A stretch of 32,277 bases of DNA from positions 1-32,277 of IMG/VR virus record IMGVR_UViG_3300044629_000168; one strand, given 5' to 3'. The notes under the pieces are model-generated. The model did not search any database, was not told the DNA's origin, and was given only the letters and a program-made list of their open reading frames with translations. Origin of the DNA: a virus. The position numbers were made by a program, and so were the translations under genes. Shown piece after piece: positions 15,485 to 23,454 of this stretch (the stretch's first letter is position 1; every line of letters begins with the position of its first letter).

Positions 15485-15940
15485 ATGTTTCTCACGCTCC
15501 TTCAGTCTGGCGGGTCACCGCCTCCGCCTCCGCCCCCACCGCCTACGGGCGGCGGACCGGGCGGTCCTGGCGCTGGCAGGCGCGCGCACGAGTGGGAACT
15601 GGAGCTGCAGCAGGCCGCAAGGCTTGCCGCGATCGGCAAGGAACTGGCGAAGTCAGACAGTCGGCAGGCCAAGCGGCTTGCACGCAAGGTCGCGGACTAT
15701 ACCGGCGACATCAGGCAGACGGAAATCCTTCGCCGCGAACTTTCCAAGCTGGAGGCAGCGCAGCGCGAACAGGTCGCCCGCACGGCCGAAGAGATCGAGC
15801 GGGACAGGGAACTGCGCGCGGCGATCAACGAACTCGACAATATCCTGCTTGAGGAAGAGGACGCAATTCAGGCATTCATCGAGTTCGAGGAGTTTGAAGC
15901 AAGATTGTTGCTCGCAGCCGTGGGCATCAAGCTGAACTGA
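15485..15940 (+). CDS. coiled-coil protein with nine-proline run
   Basis: The 151-residue protein has a hydrophobic start (MFLTLLQ), then nine prolines in a row (12-20), a Gly/Pro linker and a long charged coiled coil (about 35-140). It ends in a hydrophobic segment, LLLAAVGIKLN. Runs of this length stall ribosomes unless elongation factor P acts, so expression may be throttled. A portal- or scaffold-associated role is possible. I recognise no family. It starts four bases after the preceding stop. Confidence 0.7.
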   Translation: MFLTLLQSGGSPPPPPPPPPTGGGPGGPGAGRRAHEWELELQQAARLAAIGKELAKSDSRQAKRLARKVADYTGDIRQTEILRRELSKLEAAQREQVARTAEEIERDRELRAAINELDNILLEEEDAIQAFIEFEEFEARLLLAAVGIKLN

Positions 15941-15992
15941 AAACCGGCCAACCAGTCAGCCGGCACCAATGACTGAGCAAGGAAGCGCTACG

Positions 15993-16862
15993 ATGTTGAA
16001 CCCGGACGAGGACGAAGTTAACCCGCTTGCGGAGGGCGAGACGCCCCCGGAGCCCGCTGTCGATGGCGAGACGCCACCAGTGGAAGAAGGTGAAAGCGAA
16101 ATCGTCGTCAGCATTGGTGACGAAGAACCGCCGAGCGAACCTGAGATACCAGAAGGGGCTCCCCCTTGGGTCAAGGAAACGCGTCTAATCTCTCGGGCAA
16201 AAGAAAAGGAAAACCGCGAGTTAAGTCGGCGTATCAAGGAACTGGAACAAAAACTCCAGCAGCAAGCGCCAGTCGCGCAGGGTGAGACGACTTCCGCCCC
16301 GCCGCCAAAGCCAACGTTGCAGGATGTGGACTATGACACGGGCGCTTATGAGGCAAAGCTTGATGATTGGTACAAGGCCAAGGCCAAGTTTGATCAACAG
16401 CAAGCCGAACTGCAACGCAAACAGGACGACATCAACAAGGCCTGGATAGCCAAGCTAGCGAGCTACAATACCGCCAAGGCAGAACTCAAAGTTCGCGACT
16501 TTGACGACGCTGAAGCGGCCATGATGGATACGCTATCGGTTACCCAGCGCGGCATAATCCTTGATGGAGCCAAAAAGCCTGCAATCGTAATGTATGCGCT
16601 CGGAAAAAACCCTAAGAAGGCCGCTGAGCTGGCGGCCATCGCAAGCCCAATCGCATTTGCTTTTGCAATTGCAGACTTGGAGAGAGAATTGAAAGTCACA
16701 CAACGCAAGCCATCGGCGGCGCCAGAACAGATACCGAGCGGCAACGCTCCGAAGTCTGGGTCCGTTGATAACACATTGGAACGACTGCGCGAAGAAGCGG
16801 CTAAGACGGGCGATTTCACGAAGGTGATGGCCTACAAGCGCCAGCAACAGAAGCGCGGTTAA
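15993..16862 (+). CDS. scaffolding protein, P22 gp8-like by position and character
   Basis: The 289-residue protein is acidic at the N-terminus (many Glu/Pro, about 1-60), then helical and Gln/Lys/Glu-rich with coiled coil (about 70-150). Its basic C-terminus is KVMAYKRQQQKRG, like the basic coat-binding tail of P22 gp8 (303 residues). It precedes the coat gene, as scaffolds do. ATG 15969 is possible, but ATG 15993 has AAGGAAG seven bases upstream. Its role would be to direct coat assembly, then leave the prohead. G+C falls sharply inside the gene: hand counts are 45 of 60 at 16021-16080 but 27 of 60 at 16201-16260 and at 16561-16620. Confidence 0.8.
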   Translation: MLNPDEDEVNPLAEGETPPEPAVDGETPPVEEGESEIVVSIGDEEPPSEPEIPEGAPPWVKETRLISRAKEKENRELSRRIKELEQKLQQQAPVAQGETTSAPPPKPTLQDVDYDTGAYEAKLDDWYKAKAKFDQQQAELQRKQDDINKAWIAKLASYNTAKAELKVRDFDDAEAAMMDTLSVTQRGIILDGAKKPAIVMYALGKNPKKAAELAAIASPIAFAFAIADLERELKVTQRKPSAAPEQIPSGNAPKSGSVDNTLERLREEAAKTGDFTKVMAYKRQQQKRG

Positions 16863-16863
16863 C

Positions 16864-17592
16864 ATGACGACGGCACCCACAAAAATGTCCGCGTACATGA
16901 AAGAATGGCGCAGGCAAAAAATGCAGGAAGATCCTGAGTTCTTGGAGCGCGAGCGCGCCGAGGCCAGGGCAAGAGCGCGCGTAAAGTGGGAAGCCAACAA
17001 GAACGATCCTGAGTACATCGAGCGTGAGCGCATCCGGAAGCGTGAGCTACAACGGAAAAGGCGGGCTGATCCTGTGAAACGCGAAAAGATCAAGGCTCAA
17101 ACAGCCCTGATTGCGGCTAGACCGGATCAGAAAGAAAAGCAAAAACAGCGAGTAAAGAAGTGGAAAGCCGAAAAGGCGGACCACGTTCAAGCGTACCAGA
17201 AACAATGGCGTGACAAGAACTTTGACGCCGTCAAAGTCTATAATGCTGAGTACATGAAAGGTTACGCCAAGACCGAAGCGTATACAGCCAGTCGCACAAA
17301 GCGTCGCTTCAAAACCTACAACATCACCGCACTGGAGTTTAACTCCATGTGGGAAGGGCAGAACGGCTGTTGCGCCATCTGCCAAGTCAAGCTTGAGCCG
17401 CGAGGACGATCCAAAAACTCCGCGGCAATCGATCACAACCACAAAACGAGAGAAGTGCGCGGCATCCTCTGCCGGGGTTGTAATCACGGGATCGGACATC
17501 TTGGAGACAATCCAGAAACATTAATTGCAGCCGCAGAGTACCTGAAGAAAAAAGGGCACTACGGCGAAAACAGGAATGAAATCAATGCCTAA
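16864..17592 (+). CDS. HNH endonuclease, recombination endonuclease VII-like
   Basis: The 242-residue protein has a long basic helical N-terminal region (1-140, rich in Arg/Lys/Glu) and a C-terminal endonuclease VII-type zinc HNH domain. That domain has CCAIC (C170, C173), DHNH (190-193) and ILCRGCNHGIGHLGD (C203, C206, N207). The family includes T4 endonuclease VII, which resolves Holliday junctions, and free-standing homing nucleases. Sitting between scaffold and coat, with lower G+C (29 of 60 in 16861-16920; 28 of 60 in 17101-17160), it looks like an inserted homing-type gene. It could instead trim DNA for packaging. Its end carries the coat ribosome binding site and overlaps the coat gene by eight bases. 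Confidence 0.88.
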   Translation: MTTAPTKMSAYMKEWRRQKMQEDPEFLERERAEARARARVKWEANKNDPEYIERERIRKRELQRKRRADPVKREKIKAQTALIAARPDQKEKQKQRVKKWKAEKADHVQAYQKQWRDKNFDAVKVYNAEYMKGYAKTEAYTASRTKRRFKTYNITALEFNSMWEGQNGCCAICQVKLEPRGRSKNSAAIDHNHKTREVRGILCRGCNHGIGHLGDNPETLIAAAEYLKKKGHYGENRNEINA

Positions 17593-18862
17593 CGGTTTTT
17601 CGAAGGAAGAGAGGGTGGCTTTTGAGAATATTCTCGAAGGCTTCCAAGACGCGCTAGTGCTGTCCCGCAATGTCGCTGTGTTCAACACCGACCAGACGAC
17701 GATGGAACGCACGAACAACATCATGTGGCGCCCGCAGCCGTACATCGCGACGAGCTACAGCGGCACCGACATGACGACCAACTTTGACGACTACACGCAG
17801 CTGTCTGTTCCCGCGACGATCGGCTTTCAGCGCTCGGTTCCGTTCGTTCTGACGGCAACCGAACTGCGTGACGCCCTGCAGGAAGGTCGCCTCGGCGATG
17901 CTGCCAAGCAGAAGCTGGCGTCGGACATTAACGTGTCCGTTATGTCTGTCGCTGCCAACCAGGGTACGCTTTTCGTCAAGCGCTCTGCGGCGGCTGCTGG
18001 CTTTGATGACGTCGCCCTGTGCGAAGCCATCATGAACGAGCGCGGCGTGCAGATGGAGGACCGCTACCTCGCTCTGTCAACGCGTGACTACAACGGCATG
18101 GCGTCAAACCTCGCCGTGTCAACACGTTCGTTCGGCAACAGCATTTCGGATCAGGCGCTGCGTGCTGGCTTCGTCGGCAAGATTGCGTCCTTCGACACCT
18201 ACAAGCTGGACTACGCCAACCGCAAGACGGCTGCGGCCGGCGGCGGTGGCATTACCATGAGCACGCTGGTTGCGGGCGCAAACTTCTACGTTCCCAAGGC
18301 CACATCGGTTGCGACGACCGGCGAAACCTCAAACGTCGATAACCGTTACCAGACGATCACCGTGACATCCACAACCTCCGTGGCGGCGGGCGATGCGTTC
18401 ACGATCGCAAACTGCAACTCGGTGCATCTGATCACCAAGCAGGACACTGGCCAGCCGATGACGTTCCGCGTCATCTCGGTTCCGGCTGGTGGCACGACGC
18501 TCGTTATCTCCCCGCCGATCATCTCGGCGCAAAGCGGCTCTGATGCTGAAATCCAGTACCAGAACTGCACCTTCTCTGCGACGGCGTCTAACGCGGCGAT
18601 TACCTTCCTCAACACCGTGACGAACTTCATGAACCCGTTCTGGTACAAGGACTCGATCGAGATCCTGCCGGGTCGCTATGCGGTCCCGACCGATGCGGGC
18701 GCGGCGGTGATGCGTGCGGCAACTGATCAGGGCATCGAGCTCGTGATGCAGAAGCAGTACGACATCAACACGATGCGGACCAAGTATCGCCTCGACACGC
18801 TCTATGGCGTGGTGAACAAGCAGCCCATGATGACCGGCGTCATCATGTTCAGCCAGACCTAA
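17585..18862 (+). CDS. major capsid (coat) protein, P22 gp5-like
   Basis: The 425-residue protein is close to the P22 coat length (430) and shares its layout: an N-terminal helix (ENILEGFQDALVLSRNV), then QTTMERTNNIMWRPQPYI, SVPATIGFQRSVPFVLTATELRDALQ, and an inserted beta domain with NVDNRYQTITVTSTTSVAAGDAFTI, as in the P22 I-domain region. It builds the HK97-fold icosahedral shell. ATG 17576 is open but touches AGGA directly; ATG 17585 has AGGAA eight bases upstream and is preferred. Confidence 0.92.
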   Translation: MPNGFSKEERVAFENILEGFQDALVLSRNVAVFNTDQTTMERTNNIMWRPQPYIATSYSGTDMTTNFDDYTQLSVPATIGFQRSVPFVLTATELRDALQEGRLGDAAKQKLASDINVSVMSVAANQGTLFVKRSAAAAGFDDVALCEAIMNERGVQMEDRYLALSTRDYNGMASNLAVSTRSFGNSISDQALRAGFVGKIASFDTYKLDYANRKTAAAGGGGITMSTLVAGANFYVPKATSVATTGETSNVDNRYQTITVTSTTSVAAGDAFTIANCNSVHLITKQDTGQPMTFRVISVPAGGTTLVISPPIISAQSGSDAEIQYQNCTFSATASNAAITFLNTVTNFMNPFWYKDSIEILPGRYAVPTDAGAAVMRAATDQGIELVMQKQYDINTMRTKYRLDTLYGVVNKQPMMTGVIMFSQT

Positions 18863-18877
18863 CGGAGAAATCGCACA

Positions 18878-19522
18878 ATGAGTAACTTTCTGACAGGCGG
18901 CGGCCGTGTCTCCGTCACTCTCACCGCAACGCAAAAAGTGGCGGTCTACTCTCAAGGCCTGGTCAACGTTTACCGGACGTCTGGCTTTGTGAACTATCCC
19001 GACAACACGACCCTGATCGGCACTGTGATCAACGGTCAGACCGTGTTCGGCACCTACACCGGCGGCGCCACCATTGTCATCGACGCGGGCGGCGGCCTGC
19101 CGACTTTCTACGAAGTGGGTACGGACCCGGTCGTGAAGCAGGGCCGGATTGCCAACGGCGTTCAGGTCACGCCGACCGCCGAAACGACTGCCGTCACACT
19201 GACGGCGGCTGAACTCCTGACCGGCCTTGTGACCGGCACTCACGCAGCGGGCGCAACGCAGGCTTACACCCTGCCGACCGGCACGCTGCTTGATGCGGCG
19301 GGCACGTTCCTAGTCGATGAATACTTTGACTGGACGCTGATCAACCTGTCATCTGCGGCGGCTGATACCATCACGATCACGGCCGGCGCGGACCATACCG
19401 TTGTCGGCACCATGATCTGTCAGTCAGCTCACTCAACGACTGGCCTGATCCACGGAAACGCCTTGCGTCTCCGGACCCGGAAGACGGCGGCGAATACGTT
19501 CGTTTCGTATCGTCTGGCCTAG
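18878..19522 (+). CDS. beta-rich virion protein, candidate capsid decoration protein
   Basis: The 214-residue protein opens with GGGRVSVTLTATQKVAVYSQGLVNVYRTSG and is Thr/Gly/Val-rich beta sequence throughout, with TDTI-like beta turns (AADTITITAGADHTVVG) toward the end. It follows the coat gene by 15 bases with GGAGA as ribosome binding site. Its position and composition suggest a capsid-binding or head-completion protein. No catalytic motif is seen. A hairpin terminator candidate follows at 19540-19563. Confidence 0.72.
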   Translation: MSNFLTGGGRVSVTLTATQKVAVYSQGLVNVYRTSGFVNYPDNTTLIGTVINGQTVFGTYTGGATIVIDAGGGLPTFYEVGTDPVVKQGRIANGVQVTPTAETTAVTLTAAELLTGLVTGTHAAGATQAYTLPTGTLLDAAGTFLVDEYFDWTLINLSSAAADTITITAGADHTVVGTMICQSAHSTTGLIHGNALRLRTRKTAANTFVSYRLA

Positions 19523-19539
19523 GACTGAAGCAAGACTAA

Positions 19540-19563
19540 CCCCCGGCCCTGACCGGCCGGGGG
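19540..19563 (+). terminator. strong GC hairpin after capsid genes, partial terminator
   Basis: CCCCCGGCC (19540-19548) pairs perfectly with GGCCGGGGG (19555-19563) around a six-base loop. Only CATTTGCC follows, so the T-run of an intrinsic terminator is poor. It may attenuate or stabilise mRNA, allowing more coat than tail transcripts. The ribosome binding site of the next gene (GGGAGG) lies just downstream. Confidence 0.5.
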
Positions 19564-19582
19564 CATTTGCCGGGAGGACGCA

Positions 19583-19951
19583 ATGCCAGACTTTCCCACC
19601 ATCGTTTACAAATGCCCTGGCGATCGTTTCGGTCCTCCGCACACGACATACCAGAGCATTGGCGTCACTGATCAGAAAGCCTTTGACAAGGCGCTGACCG
19701 ATGGCTGGTACGCTACGCTGGTCGAGGCGGTTGACGCCTATCTGAAGCCCGCGCCCGCGCGTGTCGCGGTTGTGTCCGAGCCTGTCGACAACGCCCCGCC
19801 GACGCGGGACGAGATGCTGACCAAGGCGGCTGAGATCGGCCTGACCGTTGACAAGCGCTGGTCGGACAAGACCTTGGCCAACAAGATCATCGAGGCGCTT
19901 GAAGCGCAGGAAGCCGAGCTGCTGACCGTGCCAGAGGAGCCCCAACCGTGA
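19583..19951 (+). CDS. small protein with C-terminal HeH/LEM-like helix pair
   Basis: The 122-residue protein has an N-terminal part containing FPTIVYKCPGDRFG and YQSIGVTDQKAFDKALTDGWY. A Pro/Ala/Val linker leads to TRDEMLTKAAEIGLTVDKRW and KTLANKIIEAL (about 75-106), a helix-extended loop-helix pattern (HeH/LEM-like) frequent in small phage structural proteins. It sits where head-tail genes lie in P22-like phages, directly before the gp4-like gene, which it overlaps as GTGA. Role unknown; minor virion or DNA-binding protein are both possible. Confidence 0.7.
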   Translation: MPDFPTIVYKCPGDRFGPPHTTYQSIGVTDQKAFDKALTDGWYATLVEAVDAYLKPAPARVAVVSEPVDNAPPTRDEMLTKAAEIGLTVDKRWSDKTLANKIIEALEAQEAELLTVPEEPQP

Positions 19952-20436
19952 GCTGGACAAAGCGCGAGATCGTGCAGAACGCATTTGAAGAAGTGGGGCT
20001 CGCGTCCTACGCCTTCGACCTGCAGCCCGAGCAGATGCAAGCCGGGCTACGTCGCCTTGATAACATGATGGCGACGTGGAATTCGCGGGGCCTGCGCATC
20101 GGATACCCGCTCGCGGACAATCCTGGCGACAGCGATCTAGATCAGGACGCTACTGTCACCGACGAAGCAATCGAGGCCATCGTCAGCAACCTTGCAGTCC
20201 GCCTTGCGCCGATGATGGGCAAGACCGTCTCGCCGGATACGAAGGCAACGGCGCGCTCGTCTTACATGGCGCTTCTCAGCCGTCGATCGACGATCCCGGA
20301 AAGGCTGATAGACGTCAACGCTGTCCCGGCTGGTCAGGGCACGAAATACTGGCGCTTTAACGGCGACCCGTTCCTACAGCGCGAGGATCGTGGTTTAACG
20401 GTCGGGCCTGACGCAACGCTTGATTTTGAGAGCTGA
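19948..20436 (+). CDS. head-tail tail accessory factor, P22 gp4-like
   Basis: The 162-residue protein has the gp4 family N-terminus: SWTKREIVQNAFEEVGL, QPEQMQAGLRRLDNMMATWNSRGL. This matches P22 gp4 (166 residues) in length, helical composition and position. gp4 binds the portal after packaging and starts tail assembly; P22 gp4 also has peptidoglycan hydrolase activity, which cannot be judged here. The start is GTG, overlapping the previous stop as GTGA, with AGAGGAG upstream. Confidence 0.85.
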   Translation: MSWTKREIVQNAFEEVGLASYAFDLQPEQMQAGLRRLDNMMATWNSRGLRIGYPLADNPGDSDLDQDATVTDEAIEAIVSNLAVRLAPMMGKTVSPDTKATARSSYMALLSRRSTIPERLIDVNAVPAGQGTKYWRFNGDPFLQREDRGLTVGPDATLDFES

Positions 20437-20439
20437 TCC

Positions 20440-21156
20440 ATGACTGACATCAACCAACTCTCAACGTCTGACACGCTTACGGCCGGCGACCTCTTGCCGA
20501 TCTGGCGCACGAACAACAGCGACACGCGCAAGACGTCGCTGACGGCGCTGCAAGCTTTCATGCAGGCCAACCTGACTTTCTCGGCGGGCCAGTTCGTGGT
20601 GCAGTACGCAACGCCGGTGGCGACGGGCTTCACGGTTGCGCTTCTTGCCAACACCAACAACCAATGGTTGATCCTGACGCCGCTTGCGGCCTATGCGGCG
20701 GGAACGATCACCTTTCCGCTATCGTCAAGCGTGACGGACAACCAAGAGATATTGATCTTCTCGACGCAGGCTGTCACCACGCTGACGCTGGCAGGCAATG
20801 GCGCGTCTATCGTCGGGGCTCCCACGGGCATCAGCCAGAATGGCGCGCTGCGGTTCAAGTTCAATTCGCTCGCCTCGACATGGTATGTGATCGACAGCAC
20901 GGACACGTCAGGGCAGGCCTTCCTCGCCACGGCGCAGACCTTCACAGCGCAGCAAACCATGACAAGCGGGCTGGTGCTGCAGTCGGTTGCTGCTTCAGCA
21001 ATCGCAGCGGTTGCCAATGCAATCAACACAAGCGGCAAGGTAACGGGCAAGGTGGTCTATGACACGACCAACAATCGCCTGATGGTGTCGAGCGGGTCGG
21101 CTGCGGCTTCGCCCTGGTATATCGCGGATGGTTCTGGATCGGTGGTGCCGGCATGA
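20440..21156 (+). CDS. beta-rich tail/virion protein, unknown role
   Basis: The 238-residue protein begins with MTDINQLSTSDTLTAGDLLPIW and the segment NNSDTRKTSLTALQAFMQANL. This start is common in phage structural proteins attached to tails or fibres. The middle is beta-rich (TFPLSSSVTDNQEILIFSTQAV) and the end repeats Ala/Ser stretches. It begins three bases after the gp4-like gene and overlaps the next gene as ATGA. No enzyme motif is seen. Probable minor tail or fibre-associated protein. Confidence 0.7.
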   Translation: MTDINQLSTSDTLTAGDLLPIWRTNNSDTRKTSLTALQAFMQANLTFSAGQFVVQYATPVATGFTVALLANTNNQWLILTPLAAYAAGTITFPLSSSVTDNQEILIFSTQAVTTLTLAGNGASIVGAPTGISQNGALRFKFNSLASTWYVIDSTDTSGQAFLATAQTFTAQQTMTSGLVLQSVAASAIAAVANAINTSGKVTGKVVYDTTNNRLMVSSGSAAASPWYIADGSGSVVPA

Positions 21157-21758
21157 TGACGGAAGAAGAGCACGGGCAATTGAAGGCGCTGGCCTGGCGC
21201 ACGCTCAAGGCAGTTGACCACATCGACGCCAAGGCGGCGGATGAGGGGCTGACCATCTCGCCGGAATGGCGCATGTGGCGTTCGCAGGTTCGCTCCGTCA
21301 TTCGTGGCGATCGGCTGGACATTCCAAACGAGCCGCCGCGCTATCTAAGCGCGTATGAAGCGCACTGGAACGCAACCACGTCTGGCACGCTGGGCAAGGC
21401 TGCAACTGTCGCGCCTTTCCTTGATCAACAGACGTGTGAGCCAATCATTCTAAAAATTGTTGACAATCCGCGTGAAGCTGAAATTGACGCCCTGCGCGCA
21501 CGCATTGCTGAACTTGAGGCAGCACTTGCAACGCCAGTGCTTGAGCTGTCCAGCGATCCGCCGGCAGAGGCGCTGCAGGAAGCTTACCCGGACGAGGATC
21601 ACGCGGCGCTTAAGGCGCGCATCCTTGCCGAGTTCGCTTCGCTTCGGAACATGCTGATCGGGCAAATCCCGATGACGCAGGAACAGCTTTCGCGCCTCGT
21701 GGCGCTTGAGCATCCGAAATACCAGAGCTGGCTTCAAGGGGTAACAAATGGCAATTGA
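21153..21758 (+). CDS. helical protein, unknown function
   Basis: A 201-residue protein with an N-terminal helical segment (EEHGQLKALAWRTLKAVDHI), a tryptophan-rich motif PEWRMWRSQVRSVIRGDRL, a coiled coil (about 108-130, EAEIDALRARIAELEAAL) and a helical C-terminus. The PEWR-WR segment resembles tail-fibre assembly or tail accessory proteins, but not enough for a call. It sits between tail genes, overlapping both neighbours. Confidence 0.68.
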   Translation: MMTEEEHGQLKALAWRTLKAVDHIDAKAADEGLTISPEWRMWRSQVRSVIRGDRLDIPNEPPRYLSAYEAHWNATTSGTLGKAATVAPFLDQQTCEPIILKIVDNPREAEIDALRARIAELEAALATPVLELSSDPPAEALQEAYPDEDHAALKARILAEFASLRNMLIGQIPMTQEQLSRLVALEHPKYQSWLQGVTNGN

Positions 21759-22053
21759 TCGGAACTTTGGCCCGGCGTTCGGCTCTGGCGTTGTCGTGGC
21801 GAGCGTCACGACGACGTCGGCAAGCTCTGCGGTCGGCGTCAACAATCAGAATATCGTGGTAACGAACACGGGCAGCACGAACGCGGTGTTCGTTCGCACT
21901 GGCCTGTCCGGCGTGGTGGCGACGACTGCGGATTACATCGTGCAGCCCAATGCGCAGGTGAACATCTCCAAGCCGCTGGATCACACACACGTTGCCTACA
22001 TCACCGGCACGTCCACGTCCTCGGCTCACATCATCGCGGGCGACGGGTTCTAA
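21748..22053 (+). CDS. small beta-sandwich-like virion protein
   Basis: The 101-residue protein is nearly all beta: SAVGVNNQNIVVTNTGSTNAVFVRTG, then TADYIVQPNAQVNISKPLDHTHVAYITG. This pattern occurs in small capsid or tail attachment proteins of other podoviruses. It overlaps the preceding gene by 11 bases and is followed directly by the gp10-like gene. Role inferred from context only. Confidence 0.7.
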   Translation: MAIDRNFGPAFGSGVVVASVTTTSASSAVGVNNQNIVVTNTGSTNAVFVRTGLSGVVATTADYIVQPNAQVNISKPLDHTHVAYITGTSTSSAHIIAGDGF

Positions 22054-23454
22054 TTGCAAATCCCGATCCTCAGTGGCGCATTCAGCGATGGAAACGCAGA
22101 CTTTCGGGTCAGCTATCCGCTGAACATGGTCCCCGTGGTGCAGCAACAGGGCATCAGCAACGGCTACCTGCGGCCGGCAGACGGGATCGTAAGCAACGGC
22201 ACGGGCCCTGGCCTCGATCGCGGCGGCATCGAGTGGAACGGCATACTCTACCGGGTGATGGGAACCAGCCTTGTCAGCATTTCCGAGGCGGGAACTGTCA
22301 CCACGATCGGCACAATCCCCGGCACTGACCGCGCAATCATGGTCTACAGCTTCGATTACCTCGCCATTGCGGCTGACGGTAAGCTGTACCTCTATGACGG
22401 GACCACGCTGGCGCAGAACACGGACCCGGATCTTGGGACCGTGGTGGATGTTGTTTGGGTCGACGGGTATTTCATGACGACCGACGGGGAGTTCCTCGTT
22501 ATCACGGAACTGAATAACCCGTTCGCGGTGGATCCGCTCAAGTACGGCTCAAGCGAGATCGATCCGGACCCGGTGGTGGGGCTGATCAAGCTGCGGAATG
22601 AGATTTACGCCGTGAACAGGCACACCATCGAGGTGTTCCAGAACGTCGGGACCACGGGCTTTCCGTTTGAGCGCATCGCGGGCGCGCAGATCACGCGGGG
22701 GAGTGTCGGCGTCAACGCGAATTGCGCATACCTCGATCAGATCGCGTTCATCGGCGGTGGCATGGGCGAGGGCATTGCGGTCTGGCTGGGCGTGAATGGC
22801 AATTCGCAGAAGATCAGCACGCGCGAAATCGACATTGTCCTGTCGGGCTATACCGAGGCGCAACTTGCGGCATCTTTCATGGAAACCCGCACGGATCGCG
22901 ACCATCGCCAGCTTCTGATCCACCTGCCAGACAAGTGCCTTGTCTACGACGGGGCCAGCAGCGCCGGGGCGCAACAGCCGGTCTGGTATTGCCTGTCATC
23001 CAGCCTTGACGGGAACGGGGCTTACCGTTCCAGCCGCCTCGTCTACGCCTACAACCGCTGGAACACGGGCGATACGGCATCCAGCGCCTTTGGCTATCTC
23101 GTGGATGATATCTCGACCCACTGGGGCGAGACAGTCGGCTGGAACTTCCAAACGCAGATCGTTTACAACGAAAGCCGCGGCGTGGTGATCCACGACCTTG
23201 AGCTGGTCGCGCTGACGGGTCGCGTCGCGCTGGGCGCGGATCCGCAGATATCGACGTCCTACAGCCAGGACGGGGTGACCTACAGCCAGCAGAAATTCAT
23301 CCGCGCCGGCAAGATTGGCGATCGATCCAAGCGGCTGGTGTGGATGCAGCAAGGGGCGTTCCGCAATTGGCGGCTGCAACGCTTTAGCGGGACGTCTGAC
23401 GCCTTCCTAAGTTTCGCACGGCTGGAGGCGCGGCTAGAGCCGCTGGCCTGGTAA
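22054..23454 (+). CDS. packaged-DNA stabilisation / tail hub protein, P22 gp10-like
   Basis: The 466-residue protein matches P22 gp10 (472 residues) in length and layout: SYPLNMVPVVQQ near the start (P22: YLPVNMLATP), GYLRPADGI (P22: GYLRSFPGI), repeated beta-propeller-like blades with YNxxYRV, LLIHLPDKCLVYDGASS (P22: LLIIHLPRHVLVYDASSS) and a beta-rich end. gp10 closes the portal channel with gp4 and the needle and binds the tailspikes. The likely start is TTG 22054, directly after the preceding stop; no good ATG lies nearby (first at 22125) and the N-terminus aligns with gp10. Confidence 0.9.
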   Translation: MQIPILSGAFSDGNADFRVSYPLNMVPVVQQQGISNGYLRPADGIVSNGTGPGLDRGGIEWNGILYRVMGTSLVSISEAGTVTTIGTIPGTDRAIMVYSFDYLAIAADGKLYLYDGTTLAQNTDPDLGTVVDVVWVDGYFMTTDGEFLVITELNNPFAVDPLKYGSSEIDPDPVVGLIKLRNEIYAVNRHTIEVFQNVGTTGFPFERIAGAQITRGSVGVNANCAYLDQIAFIGGGMGEGIAVWLGVNGNSQKISTREIDIVLSGYTEAQLAASFMETRTDRDHRQLLIHLPDKCLVYDGASSAGAQQPVWYCLSSSLDGNGAYRSSRLVYAYNRWNTGDTASSAFGYLVDDISTHWGETVGWNFQTQIVYNESRGVVIHDLELVALTGRVALGADPQISTSYSQDGVTYSQQKFIRAGKIGDRSKRLVWMQQGAFRNWRLQRFSGTSDAFLSFARLEARLEPLAW

